Shown: positions 23,799 through 34,778, counted from the first letter of the stretch. The stretch: DNA of 64,000 nucleotides from Fratercula arctica (GCA_947846985.1 CANTUZ010000027.1:3888877-3952876); one strand, 5' to 3'. Numbers and translations are program-made. The notes: generated by a model not told the origin, from the sequence alone.

Positions 23799-24335
23799 AT
23801 TCCCAGAGAGCTTTAGAAGAAGCCACAGTTTTCCCTCATGGCTCCTTGGCATGGCAGCCATCTGCAGACATGTGGTAATTTCTCAGGCTGGCCCTGGGGT
23901 GACTAAGAAAGGGTGCTTTGGAGGGTGAAGGCTTCAGGAAAGCCCGGAGCCCCAAGGTCTGTGGGGCAATGGAAGCGGTTCCCTGAGAGCTTTAGAAAAA
24001 GCCACAGTTTTCCCTCATGGCTCCTTGGGCGTGGCAGGAAGGTGCGGACATTTGCTATTTTTGAGGCTGGCCCTGGGGCGACTAAGAAAGGTTGCCTTTG
24101 AGGCTGAAGGCGCCAGGAAAGCATGGAGACCCCAGGTCTGTGGGGCAATGGAAGCGGTTCCCAGAGAGCTTTAGAAGAAGCCAGAGTTTTCCCTCATGGC
24201 TCCTTCTACGGGGCAGGAAGGTCCACAGAGTTGCTATTTTTGAGGCCGGCCCAGGGGCGACTAAGAAAGGGTGCCTTTGAGGATGAAGGCTCCAGGAAAG
24301 CCCGGAGCCCGAAGGTCTGTGGGGCAATGCAAGCG
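23799..24335. repeat. 3-monomer higher-order repeat A-D-D2, copy 3 (537 bp)
   Basis: Monomers start at 23799, 23978 and 24157. It is separated from copy 2 by an A-C-E trimer (23260-23798, 539 bp). The first base of the start motif is A instead of G. The D2 copy reads CCACAGAGTTGC where the others read CCACAGATTTGC. It is followed by another A at 24336. Confidence 0.8.
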
Positions 24336-26490
24336 GTTCCCAGAGAGCTTTAGAAGAAGCCACAGTTTTCCCTCATGGCTCCTTGGCATGGCAGCCATCT
24401 GCAGACATGCGGTAATTTCTCAGGCTGGCCCTGGGGCAAGTGAGAAAGGGTGCTTTGGAGGGTGAAGGCTCCAGGAAAGCCCGGAGCCCCAAGGTCTGTG
24501 GGGCAATGCAAGCGGTTCCCTGAGAGCTTTAGAAAAAGCCACAGTTTTCCCTCATGGCTCCTTGGGCGTGGCAGGAAGGTGCGGACATTTGCTATTTTTG
24601 AGGCCGGCCCTGGGGCGACTAAGAAAGGGTGCCTTTGAGGATGAAGGCGCCAGGAAAGCCTGGAGCCCCAACGTCTGTGGGGCAATGGAAGCGGTTCCCA
24701 GACAGCTTTAGAAGAAGCCACAGTTTTCCCTCATGGCTCCTTAGGCGTGGCAGGAAGGTCCAGACATTTGCTATTTTTGAGGCCGACCGTGGGGCGACTA
24801 AGGAAGGGTGGTTTTGAGGCTGAAGGCGCCAGGAAAGCATGGAGACCCCAGGTCTGTAGGGCAATGGAAGCGGTTCCCAGAGAGCTTTAGAAGAAGCCAC
24901 AGTTTTCCCTCATGGCTCCCTCTACGGGGCAGGAAGGTCCACAGATTTGCTATTTTTGAGGCCGGCCCAGGGGCGACTAAGAAAGGGTGCCTTTGAGGAT
25001 GAAGGCGCCAGGAAAGCATGGAGCCCCAACGTCTGTGGGGCAATGGAAGCGGTTCCCAGAGAGCTTTAGAAGAAGCCACAGTTTTCCCTCATGGCTCCCT
25101 CTACGGGGCAGGAAGGTCCAGACAGTTGCTATTTTTTTAGACCGACCCAGGGGCGACTAAGAAAGGGTGCCTTTGAGGCTGAAGGCTCCAGGAAAGCCCG
25201 GAGCCCGAAGGTCTGTGGGGCAATGCAAGCGGTTCCCAGAGAGCTTTAGAAGAAGCCACAGTTTTCCCTCATGGCTCCTTGGCCTGGCAGCCATCTGCAG
25301 ACATGTGGTAATTTCTCAGGCTGGCCCTGGGGCAAGAGGGGAAAGGGTTGCTTTGGAGGGTGAAGGCTACAGGAAAGACCGGAGCCCCAAGGTCTTTGGG
25401 GCAATGCAAGCGGTTCCCTGAGAGCTTTAGAAAAAGCCACATTTTTCCCTCATGGCTCCTTGGGCGTGGCATTAATCTCCAGACATGTGATAATTTTTGA
25501 GGCCGGGCCTGCGGCGAGTGAAAAAGGGTTGTTTTGAGGCTGAAGGCGCCAGGAAAGCCCCGAGCCCCAAGGTCTGTGGGGCAATGCAAGCGGTTCCCAG
25601 AGAGCTTTAGAAGAAGCCACAGTTTTCACTCATGACTCCTTCTACGTGGCAGCAACGTTCAGACATATGGTAATTTTTGAGGATGGCTGTGGGGGGAGTG
25701 CAGAATGGTTGTTTTGAGGCTGAAGCCTCCAGGAAAGCCCTGTGCCCAAAAGTCTGTGGGGCAAAGTAAGCGGTTCCCAGAGAGCTTTAGAAGAAGCCAC
25801 AGTTTTCCCTCATGGCTCCTTGACATGGCAGCCATCTGCAGACATGTGGTAATTTCTCAGGCTGGCCCTGGGGCAAGTGAGAAAGGGTGCTTTGGAGGGT
25901 GAAGGCTCCAGGAAAGCCCGGAGCCCCAACGTCTGTGGGGCAATGGAAGCGGTTCCCAGAGAGCTTTAGAAGAAGCCACAGTTTTCCCTCATGGCTCCTT
26001 AGGCGTGGCAGGAAGGTCCGGACATTTGCTATTTTTTTAGACCGACCCAGGGGCGACTAAGAAAGGGTGCCTTTGAGGATGAAGGCGCCAGGAAAGCATG
26101 GAGACCCCAGGTCTGTGGGGCAATGGAAGCGGTTCCCAGAGAGCTTTAGAAGAAGCCACAGTTTTCCCTCATGGCTCCTTCTACGGGGCAGGAAGGTCCA
26201 CAGATTTGCTATTTTTGAGGCTGGCCCAGGGGCGACTAAGAAAGGGTGCCTTTGAGGATGAAGGCGCCAGGAAAGCCTGGAGCCCCAAGATCTGTGGGGC
26301 AATGGAAGCGGTTCCCAGAGAGCTTTAGAAGAAGCCACAGTTTTCCCTCATGGCTCCCTCTACGGGGCAGGAAGGTCCAGACAGTTGCTATTTTTTTAGA
26401 CCGACCCAGGGGCGACTAAGAAAGGGTGCCTTTGAGGCTGAAGGCTCCAGGAAAGCCCGGAGCCCGAAGGTCTGTGGGGCAATGCAAGCG

Positions 26491-26669
26491 GTTCCCAGAG
26501 AGCTTTAGAAGAAGCCACAGTTTTCCCTCATGGCTCCTTGGCCTGGCAGCCATCTGCAGACATGTGGTAATTTCTCAGGCTGGCCCTGGGGCAAGAGGGA
26601 AAGGGTGCTTTGGAGGGTGAAGGCTACAGGAAAGCCCGGAGCCCCAAGGTCTTTGGGGCAAAGTAAGCG
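26491..26669. repeat. A/E chimeric monomer (recombination junction)
   Basis: The unit is class A through most of its length, including the rare variant GGTCTTTGGGGC found in A units at 23260 and near 25.24 kb, where the A is followed by C and E. Here the final bases are the E-type tail CAAAGTAAGCGG and the next unit is A. The simplest reading is that a C-E pair (about 359 bp) was lost by unequal exchange at the shared GGGGCAA string, between 26655 and 26663. Confidence 0.7.
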
Positions 26670-27745
26670 GTTCCCAGAGAGCTTTAGAAGAAGCCACAGT
26701 TTTCCCTCATGGCTCCTTGGCATAGCAGCCATCTGCAGACATGTGGTAATTTCTCAGGCTGGCCCTGGGGCAAGTGAGAAAGGGTGCTTTGGAGGGTGAA
26801 GGCTCCAGGAAAGCCCGGAGCCCCAAGGTCTGTGGGGCAATGCAAGCGGTTCCCAGACAGCTTTAGAAAAAGCCACAGTTTTCCCTCATGGCTCCTTGGG
26901 CGTGGCAGGAAGGTGCGGACATTTGCTATTTTTGAGGCCGGCCCTGGGGCGACTAAGAAAGGGTGCCTTTGAGGATGAAGGCGCCAGGAAAGCCTGGAGC
27001 CCCAACGTCTGTGGGGCAATGGAAGCGGTTCCCAGAGAGCTTTAGAAGAAGCCATAGTTTTCCCTCATGGCTCCTTAGGCGTGGCAGGAAGGTCCAGACA
27101 TTTGCTATTTTTGAGGCCGGCCGAGGGGCGACTAAGAAAGAGTGCCTTTGAGGCTGAAGGCTCCAGGAAAGCCCGGAGCCCGAAGGTCTGTGGGGCAATT
27201 GAAGCGGTTCCCAGAGAGCTTTAGAAGAAGCCACAGTTTTCCCTCGTGGCTCCTTGGGCGTGGCACGAATCTCCAGACATGTTGTAATTTTTGAGGCCGC
27301 CCCTGGGGTAAGTGAGAGAGGGTGCTTTGGAGGCTGAAGGCGCTAGGAAAGCCCGGAGCCCCAAGGTCTGCGGGGCAATGCAAGCGGTTCCCAGAGAGCT
27401 TTAGAAAAAGCCACAGTTTTCCCTCATGGCTCCTTCTACGTGGCAGCAAGGTTTAGACATATGGTAATTTTTGAGGATGGCTGTGGGGGGAGTGAAGAAT
27501 GGTTGTTTTCAGGCTGAAGGCTCCAGGAAAGCCCTGTGCCCGAAAGTCTGTGGGGCAAAGTAAGCGGTTCCCTGAGAGCTTGAGAAGAAGCCAGAGTTTT
27601 CCCTCATGGCTCCTGGGCATGGCAGCCATCTGCAGACATGTGGTAATTTCTCAGGCTGGCCCTGGGGCAAGTGAGAGAGGGTGCTTTGGAGGCTGAAGGC
27701 GCCACGAGAGCCCCGAGCCCCAAGGTCTGTGGGGCAATGCAAGCG

Positions 27746-28106
27746 GTTCCCAGAGAGCTTTAGAAAAAAGCCGCACTTTTCCCTTGTGGCTCCTTGGGTG
27801 TGGCGGGAAACTCTGGCCATACGGTAATTTCTGAGGCCTGCCCTGGGGCAAGTGAGAAAGGGTGGCTTTGAGGCTAAAGGTGCCTCGAAAGCCCGGAGCC
27901 CCAAGCTCTGAGGGCCAATAGAAGCGGTTCCCAGGGAGCTATAGAGAAAGACACACTTATCCCTCGTGGCTCCCTGGGTGTGGCTGCAATCTACGGATAT
28001 AAGGCAATTTTAGTGGCTGGCCGAGGGGCGAATGAGAAAGGGTGCTTTGGAGGCTGAAGGCGCCAGGAAAGCCCCGAGCCCCAAGGTCTGTGGGGCAATG
28101 CAAGCG
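27746..28106. repeat. Two strongly diverged monomers
   Basis: Units at 27746 (181 bp) and 27927 (180 bp) align to the monomer frame but differ at many positions that are constant elsewhere: GCCGCACTTTTCCCTTGTGG, GGGAAACTCTGGCCATACGG, CCAAGCTCTGAGGGCC, CAGGGAGCTATAGAGAAAGA, CTACGGATATAAGGC. The preceding two units (from about 27.2 kb) are mildly diverged, with CCTCGTGG and CACGAATCTCC. From about offset 110 the second unit returns to the normal sequence. This fits old, unhomogenised monomers or an inserted fragment of a related satellite. Confidence 0.8.
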
Positions 28107-28649
28107 GTTCCCAGAGAGCTTTAGAAGAAGCTACAGTTTTCACTCATGACTCCTTCTACGTGGCAGCAAGGTTCAGACATATGGTAATTTTTGAGGATGG
28201 CTGTGGGGGGAGTGCAGAATGGTTGTTTTGAGGCTGAAGCCTCCAGGAAAGCCCTGTGCCCAAAAGTCTGTGGGACAAAGTAAGCGGTTTCCTGAGAGCT
28301 TTAGAAGAAGCCAGAGTTTTCCCTCATGGCTCCTTCTACGGGGCAGGAAGGTCCACAGATTTGCTATTTTTGAGGCCGGCCCAGGGGCGACTAAGAAAGT
28401 TTGCCTTTGAGGATGAAGGCGCCAGGAAAGCCTGGAGCCCCAACGTCTGTGGGGCAATGGAAGCGGTTCCCAGAGAGCTTTAGAAGAAGCCACAGTTTTC
28501 CCTCATGGTTTCCCTTAGGCGTGGCAGGAAGGTCCAGAACATATGGTGACTTTTTGAGGCCGGTCCTGGGACGAGTAAGAAAGGGTGCTTTGGAGGCTGA
28601 ATGCTCCACCAAAGCCCGGAGCCCCAAGGTCTGTGGGGCAATGCAAGCG

Positions 28650-28831
28650 GTTCCCAGACAGCTTTAGAAGAAGGCATATTTTTCCCTCCTCGCCTCCTTG
28701 GGTCGTGGGCAGGAAAGTCCAGAAAATTTCCTATTTTTACGGCCGGCCCGGGGCAAGTGAGAAAGGGTGCTTTGGAGGCTGAAGGCGCCAGTAAAGCCCC
28801 GAGCCCCACGGTCTGTGGGGCAATGCAAGCG
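28650..28831. repeat. Class F monomer with extra bases (182 bp)
   Basis: The F hallmarks are present (GTCCAGAAAATTTCC, TTTTTACGGCCGGCCC) but single bases are inserted and GGGTCGTGGGC replaces GGGTGTGGGC. The preceding B unit (28466) is 184 bp. Together they form a small indel-rich patch like those at 3.2 and 5.8 kb. Confidence 0.65.
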
Positions 28832-29911
28832 GTTCCCAGAGAGCTTTAGAAGAAGCCACAGTTTTCCCTCACGGCTCCTTCTACGGGGCAGGAAGGTCCA
28901 GACATTTGCTATTTTTGAGGCCGGCCCTGGGGCGACTAAGAAAGGGTGCCTTTGAGGATGAAGGCGCCAGGAAAGCCCGGAGCCCCAACGTCTGTGGGGC
29001 AATGGAAGCGGTTCCAGAGAGGCTTTAGAAAAAGCCACAGTTTTCCCTCATGGCTCCTTGGGCGTGGCCATCAATCTCCAGACATGTGGTAATTTTTGAG
29101 GGCCGGGTCTGGGGCGAGTGATAAAGGGTTGTTTTGAGGCTGAAGGCTCCAGGAAAGCCCGGAGCCCAAGGTCTGGTGGGGCAATGGAAGCGGTTCCCAG
29201 AGAGATTTTAGAGAAAGCCCACAGTTTTCCCTCCTGGCTCCTTGGGCGTGGCACGAAGGTGCGGACATTTCCTATTTTTGAGGCCGGCCCTGGGGCGACT
29301 AAGAAAGGTTGCCTTTGAGGATGAAGGCGCCAGGAAAGCATGGAGACCCTAGGTGTGTGGGTCAAAGGAAGCGGTTCCCAGAGAGCTTTAGAAGAAGCCA
29401 CAGTTTTCCCTCGTGGATCCTTCTACGTGGCAGCAAGGTTCAGACATATGGTAATTTTTGTGGATGGCTGTGGGGGGAGTGCAGAATGGTTGTTTTGAGG
29501 CTGAAGCCTCCAGGAAAGCCCTGTGCCCGAAAGTCTGTGGGGCAAAGTAAGCGGTTCCCAGAGAGCTTTAGAAGAAGCCACAGTTTTCCCTCATGGCTCC
29601 TTGGCATGGCAGCCATCTGCAGACATGTGGTAATTTCTCAGGCTGGCCCTGGGGCAAGTGAGAAAGGGTGCTTTGGAGGGTGAAGGCTCCAGGAAAGCCC
29701 GGAGCCCCAAGGTCTGTGGTGCAATGGAAGCGGTTCCCTGAGAGCTTTAGAAAAAGCCACAGTTTTCCCTCATGGCTCCTTGGGCGTGGCAGGAATATGC
29801 GGACATTTGCTACTTTTGAGACCGGCCCTGGGGCGACTAAGAAAGGGTGCCTTTGAGGATGAAGGCGCCAGGAAAGCATGGAGAACCCAGGTCTGTGGGG
29901 CAATGCAAGCG

Positions 29912-32422
29912 GTTCCCAGACAGCTTTAGAAGAAGCCACAGTTTTCCCTCATGGTTCCTTGGGCGTGGCAGGAAGGTGCGGACATTTGCTATTTTTGAGG
30001 CCGGCCCTGGGGCGACTAAGAAAGGGTGCTTTGGAGGCTGAAGGCGCCATGAAAGCCCGGAGCCCCAAGGTCTTTGGGGCAATGCAAGCTATTCCCAGAC
30101 AGATTTAGAAGAAGCCACTGTTTGCCCTCCTTGTTCCTTAGGCATGGCAAGGAAGTCCAGACATATGGTGATTTTTGAGGCTGGCCCTGGGACGAATAAG
30201 AAACGGTGCTTTGGAGGATGAAGGCTCCACCAAAGCCCGGAGCCCCAAGGTCTGTGGGGCAATGCAAGCGGTTCCCAGACAGCTTTAGAAGAAGCCACTG
30301 TTTTCCCTCATGGCTCCTTGGGCATGGCAGGAAGGTCCGGACATTTGCTATTTTTGAGGCCTGCCCTGGGGCGACTAAGAAAGGTTGCTTTGGAGGCTGA
30401 AGTCTGCAGGAAGCCCGGAGCCCCAAGGTCTGTGGGGCAATGCAAGCGGTTCCCAGAGACCTTTAGAAGAAGCCACAGTTTTCCCTCATGGCTCCTTAGG
30501 CGTGGCAGGAAGGTCCAGACATATGGTGATTTTTGAGGCCGGCCCTGGGACGAGTAAGAAACGGTGCTTTGGAGGCCGAATACTCCATCAAAGCCCGGAG
30601 CCCCAAGGTCTGTGGGGCAATGCAAGCGGTTCCCAGAGAGCTTTAGAAGAAGCCACAGTTTTCCCTCATGGATCCTTCTACGGGGTAGGAAGTTCCAGAC
30701 ATTTGCTATTTTTGAGGCCGGCCCAGGGACGACTAAGAAAGGTTGCCTTTCAGGATGAAGGCGCCAGGAAAGCCTGGAGACCCCAGGTCTGTGGGGCAAT
30801 GGAAGCGGTTCCCAGAGAGCTTTAGAAGAAGCCACAGTTTTCCCTCATGGTTCCTTAGGCGTGGCAGGAAGGTCCAGACATATGGTGATTTTTGAGGCCG
30901 GCCCTGGGACGAATAAGAAAGGTTACTTTGGAGGCTGAATGCTCCACCAAAACCCGGAGCCCCAAGGTCTGTGGGGCAATGCAAGCGATTCCGAGACAGC
31001 TTTAGAAGAAGCCACTGTTTTCCCTCATGGCTCCTTGGGCATGGCAGGAAGGTCCGGACATTTGCTATTTTTGACGCCAGCCCTGGGGCAATTAAGAAAG
31101 GGTGCTTTGGAGGCTGAAGGCTCCAGGAAAGCCCGGAGCCCGAAGGTCTGTGGTGCAATGCAAGCGCTTCCCAGAGAGCTTTAGAAAAAGCCAGAGTTTT
31201 CCCTCATGGTTCCTTAGGCCTGGCAGGAAGGTCCAGACATATGGGGATTTTTGAGGCCGGTCCTGGGACCAGTAAGAAAGGGTGCTTTGGAGGCTGAATG
31301 CTCCACCAAAGCCCGGAGCCCCAAGGTCTGTGGGGCAATGGAAGCGGTTCCCAGAGAGCTTTAGAAGAAGGCATATTTTTCCCTCATGGCTCCTTGGGTG
31401 TGGCAGGAAGGTGCGGACATTTGCTATTTTTGAGGCCAGCCCTGGGGCGACTAAGAAAGGGTGCTTTGGAGGCTGAAGTCTGCAGGAAAGCCCGGAGCCC
31501 CAAGGTCTGTGGGGCAATGCAAGCGGTTCCCAGACAGCTTTAGAAGAAGCCACAGTTTTCCCTCATGGTTTCTTGGGCGTGGCAGGAAGGTGCGGACATT
31601 TGCTATTTTTGAGGCCGGCCCAGGGGCGACTAAGAAAGGGTGCCTTTGAGGATGAAGGCGCCATGAAAGCCCCGAGCCCCAAGGTCTTTGGGGCAATGCA
31701 AGCGGTTCCCAGAGAGCTTTAGACGAAGCCACAGTTTTCCCTCATGGTTCCTTGGGCGTGGCAGGAAGGTTCAGACATATGGTAATTTTTGAGGATGGCT
31801 GTGGGGGGAGTGCAGAATGGTGGTTTTGAGGCTGAAGCCTCCAGGAAAGCCCTGTGCCCGAAAGTCTGTGGGGCAATGGAAGCGGTTCCCAGAGAGCTTT
31901 AGAAGAAGCCACAGTTTTCCCTCATGGTTCCTTCTACGGGGCAGGAAGGTGCGGACATTTGCTATTTTTGAGGCCTGCTCTGGGGCGACTAAGAAAGGTT
32001 GCCTTTGAGGATGAAGGCGCCAGGAAAGCATGGAGACCCCAGGTCTGTGGGGCAATCCAAGCGGTTCCCAGAGAGCTTTAGAAGAAGCCACAGTTTTCCC
32101 TCATGGGTCCTTGGGCGTGGCATCAATCTACAGACATGTGGTAATTTTTGAGGCCGGCCCTGGGACGAGTAAGAAACGGTGCTTTGGAGGCTGAATGCTC
32201 CACCAAAGCCCGGAGCCCCAAGGTCTGTGGGGCAATGCAAGCGGTTCCCAGAGAGCTTTAGAAGAAGCCACTGTTTTCCCTCATGGCTCCTTGGGCATGG
32301 CAGGAAGGTGCGGACATTTGCTATTTCTGAGGCCGGCCCTGGGGCGACTAAGAAAGGGTGCTTTGGAGGCTGAAGTCTGCAGGAAAGCCCGGAGCCCCAA
32401 GGTCTGTGGGGCAATGGAAGCG
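29912..32422. repeat. Array 1 third domain, left-type variants return
   Basis: B units near 30.2 kb again read ACGAATAAGAAACGG, as in the left domain. Nearby copies mix the two states (ACGAGTAAGAAACGG near 30.55 and 32.17 kb). D units here carry GAAGTCTGCAGGAAAGCC, a variant seen only in this stretch. This block looks like an intermediate or exchanged segment between the two variant sets. Confidence 0.6.
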
Positions 32423-33318
32423 GTTCCCAGAGAGCTTTAGAAGAAGCCACAGTTTTCCCTCATGGCTCCTTCTACGTGGCAGCAAGGTTCAGACATATGG
32501 TAATTTTTGAGGATGGCTGTGGGGGGAGTGCAGAATGGTTGTTTTGAGGCTGAAGCCTCCAGGAAAGCCCTGTGCCCGAAAGTCTGTGGGGCAAAGTAAG
32601 CGGTTCCCAGAGAGCTTTAGAAGAAGCCACAGTTTTCCCTCATGGCTCCTTGGCATGGCAGCCATCTGCAGACATGTGTTAATTTCTCAGGCTGGCCCTG
32701 GGGCAAGAGGGAAAGGGTGCTTTGGAGGGTGAAGGCTACAGGAAAGCCCGGAGCCCCAAGGTCTTTGGGGCAATGCAAGCGGTTCCCAGAGAGCTTTAGA
32801 AGAAGCCACTGTTTTCCCTCATGGCTCCTTGGGCGTGGGAGGAAGGTGTGGACATTTGCTATTTTTGAGGCCGGGCTTGGGGCGAGTGAAAAAGGTTGTT
32901 TTGAGGCTGAAGGCTCCAGGAAAGCCCGGAGCCCCAAGGTCTGTGGGGCAATGCAAGCGGTTCCCAGAGAGCTTTAGAAAAAGCCACAGTTTTCCCTCAT
33001 GGATCCTTGGGCCTGGCATCAATCTCCAGAGATGTGGTAATTTTTGAGGCCGGGCCTGGGGCGAGTGAAAAAGGGTTGTTTTGAGGCTGAAGGCTCAGGA
33101 AAGCATGGAGACCCCAGGTCTGTGGGGCAATGCAAGCGGTTCCCAGAGAGCTTTAGAAGAAGCCACAGTTTTCCCTCATGGCTCCTTGGGCGTGGCAGGA
33201 AGGTCCAGACATATGGTGATTTTTGAGGCCGGCCCTGGGACGAGTAAGAAAGGGTGCTTTGGAGGCTGAATGCTCCACCAAAGCCCGGAGCCCCAAGGTC
33301 TGTGGGGCAATGGAAGCG

Positions 33319-33498
33319 GTTCCCAGAGAGCTTTAGAAGAAGGAATATTTTTCCCTCCTGGCTCCTTGGGTGTGGGCAGGAAAGTCCAGAAATTTCCTAT
33401 TTTTACGGCCGGCCCTGGGGCAAGTGAGAAAGGGTGCTTTGGAGGCTGAAGGCGCCAGGAAAGCCCCGAGCCCCAAGGTCTGTGGGGCAATGCAAGCG
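33319..33498. repeat. Class F monomer, last copy before the gap
   Basis: It carries the F hallmark CAGAAATTTCCTATTTTTAC. It lies in the order C, B, F, E (33499), A (33679), which repeats the module around 21825. It has GAAGAAGGAATATTTTTCCC in the head in place of GCCACAGTTTTCCC. Confidence 0.7.
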
Positions 33499-34352
33499 GT
33501 TCCCAGAGAGCTTTAGAAGAAGCCACAGTTTTCCCTCATGGATCCTTCTACGTGGCAGCAAGGTTCAGACATATGGTAATTTTTGAGGATGGCTGTGGGG
33601 GGAGTGCAGAATGGTTGTTTTGAGGCTGAAGCCTCCAGGAAAGCCCTGTGCCCGAAAGTCTGTGGGGCAAAGTAAGCGGTTCCCAGAGAGCTTTAGAAGA
33701 AGCCACAGTTTTCCCTCATGGCTCCTTGGCATGGCAGCCATCTGCAGACATGTGGTAATTTCTCAGGCTGGCCCTGGGGCAAGAGGGAAAGGGTGCTTTG
33801 GAGGGTGAAGGCTACTGGAAAGCCCGGAGCCCCAAGGTCTGTGGGGCAATGGAAGCGGTTCCCTGAGAGCTTTAGAAAAGCCACAGTTTTCCCTCCTGGC
33901 TCCTTGGGTGTGGCATCAATCTCCAGACATGTGGTAATTTTTGAGGCCGGGCCTGGGGCGAGTGAAAAAGGGTTGTTTTGAGGCTGAAGGCTCCAGGAAA
34001 GCCCGGAGCCCCAAGGTCTGTGGGGCAATGGAAGCGGTTCCCTGAGAGCTTTAGAAAAAGCCACAGTTTTCCCTCCTGGCTCCTTGGGCGTGGCATCAAC
34101 CTCCAGACATGTGGTAATTTTTGAGGCCAGCCCTGGGGCGACTAAGAAAGCTTGCCTTTGAGGATGAAGGCGCCAGGAAAGCATGGAGAGCCCAGGTCTG
34201 TGGGGCAATGGAAGCGGTTCCCAGAGAGCTTTAGAAGAAGCCACAGTTTTCCCTCATGGCTCCTTCTACGGGGCAGGAAGGTCCAGACATTTGATATTTT
34301 TGAGGCCAGCCCTGGGGCGACTAAGAAAGGTTGCCTTTGAGGATGAAGGCGC

Positions 34353-34552
34353 NNNNNNNNNNNNNNNNNNNNNNNNNNNNNNNNNNNNNNNNNNNNNNNN
34401 NNNNNNNNNNNNNNNNNNNNNNNNNNNNNNNNNNNNNNNNNNNNNNNNNNNNNNNNNNNNNNNNNNNNNNNNNNNNNNNNNNNNNNNNNNNNNNNNNNNN
34501 NNNNNNNNNNNNNNNNNNNNNNNNNNNNNNNNNNNNNNNNNNNNNNNNNNNN
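34353..34552. other. Assembly gap, exactly 200 N
   Basis: The run of N is exactly 200 bases and separates the two arrays. The left flank stops inside a class D monomer (after GGATGAAGGCGC) and the right flank starts inside a 33 bp unit. A round length of this kind is normally a placeholder of unknown true size put in by scaffolding software. The two arrays may therefore not be adjacent in the chromosome. Confidence 0.98.
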
Positions 34553-34778
34553 GGGGCTCTGACTGCCCTGTGATGTCACCAAGAGCAGACTCTGACTGCC
34601 CTGTGATGTCACCAAGGACGGGATCTGACTGCCCTGTGATGTCACAAAGGGGGGCTCTGACTGCCCTGTGATGTCACCAAGGTTCGGGCTCTGACTGCCC
34701 TGCGATGTCACCAAGGGCAGACTCTAACTGCCCCGTGATGTCACAAAGGGGAGCTCTGACTGCCCCGTGATGTCACAA

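Larger units (their letters stand above)
13722..29911. repeat. Array 1 middle domain (second diagnostic variant set)
   Basis: The same monomer classes continue but with different fixed bases: B reads ACGAGTAAGAAAGGG, C reads CGAGTGAAAAAGGG, E mostly reads GTGCCCAAAAGTCTG, A often reads GGAGGGTGAAGG, and D reads TGCCTTTGAGGATGAAGGCG. Class F and sub-class D2 appear only in this domain and in the last few kilobases of the array. Between about 15.6 and 17 kb, E units with CTACGTGGCAGCAAGG are especially dense. The left border is gradual. Confidence 0.7.
1..34352. repeat. Array 1: 179-180 bp tandem satellite, about 190 monomers
   Basis: Head-to-tail copies of one monomer fill the whole stretch with no unique sequence between them. 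I phased monomers at GTTCCCAGAGAGCTTTAGAA; successive starts (for example 9946, 10125, 10305, 10485, 10665, 10845) are 179-180 bp apart. Offsets about 1-44 (ending CCACAGTTTTCCCTCATGG) and about 143-180 (containing CCCCAAGGTCTGTGGGGCAA) are nearly constant, while offsets about 45-125 vary between classes. The array is already in progress at base 1 and ends at an assembly gap, so its true length is larger. The monomer length is in the range common for eukaryotic centromeric and pericentromeric satellites, which is only suggestive. I found no gene, transposon or RNA gene inside it. The family name is unknown to me. Confidence 0.97.

Noticed and set aside
1..34352. CENP-B box in the 180 bp monomer, which would mark a centromeric satellite
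   Set aside because: I looked for the core TTCG, four bases, A, two bases, CGGG on both strands of the class examples and did not find it. Absence does not exclude a centromeric role.
1..34352. Telomere-like TTAGG strings in CCTTAGGC
   Set aside because: They occur once per B monomer and are not in tandem, so they are part of the satellite.
34142..34714. Open frames that cross the N gap
   Set aside because: They depend on unknown bases and an arbitrary gap length, so no continuity can be claimed.
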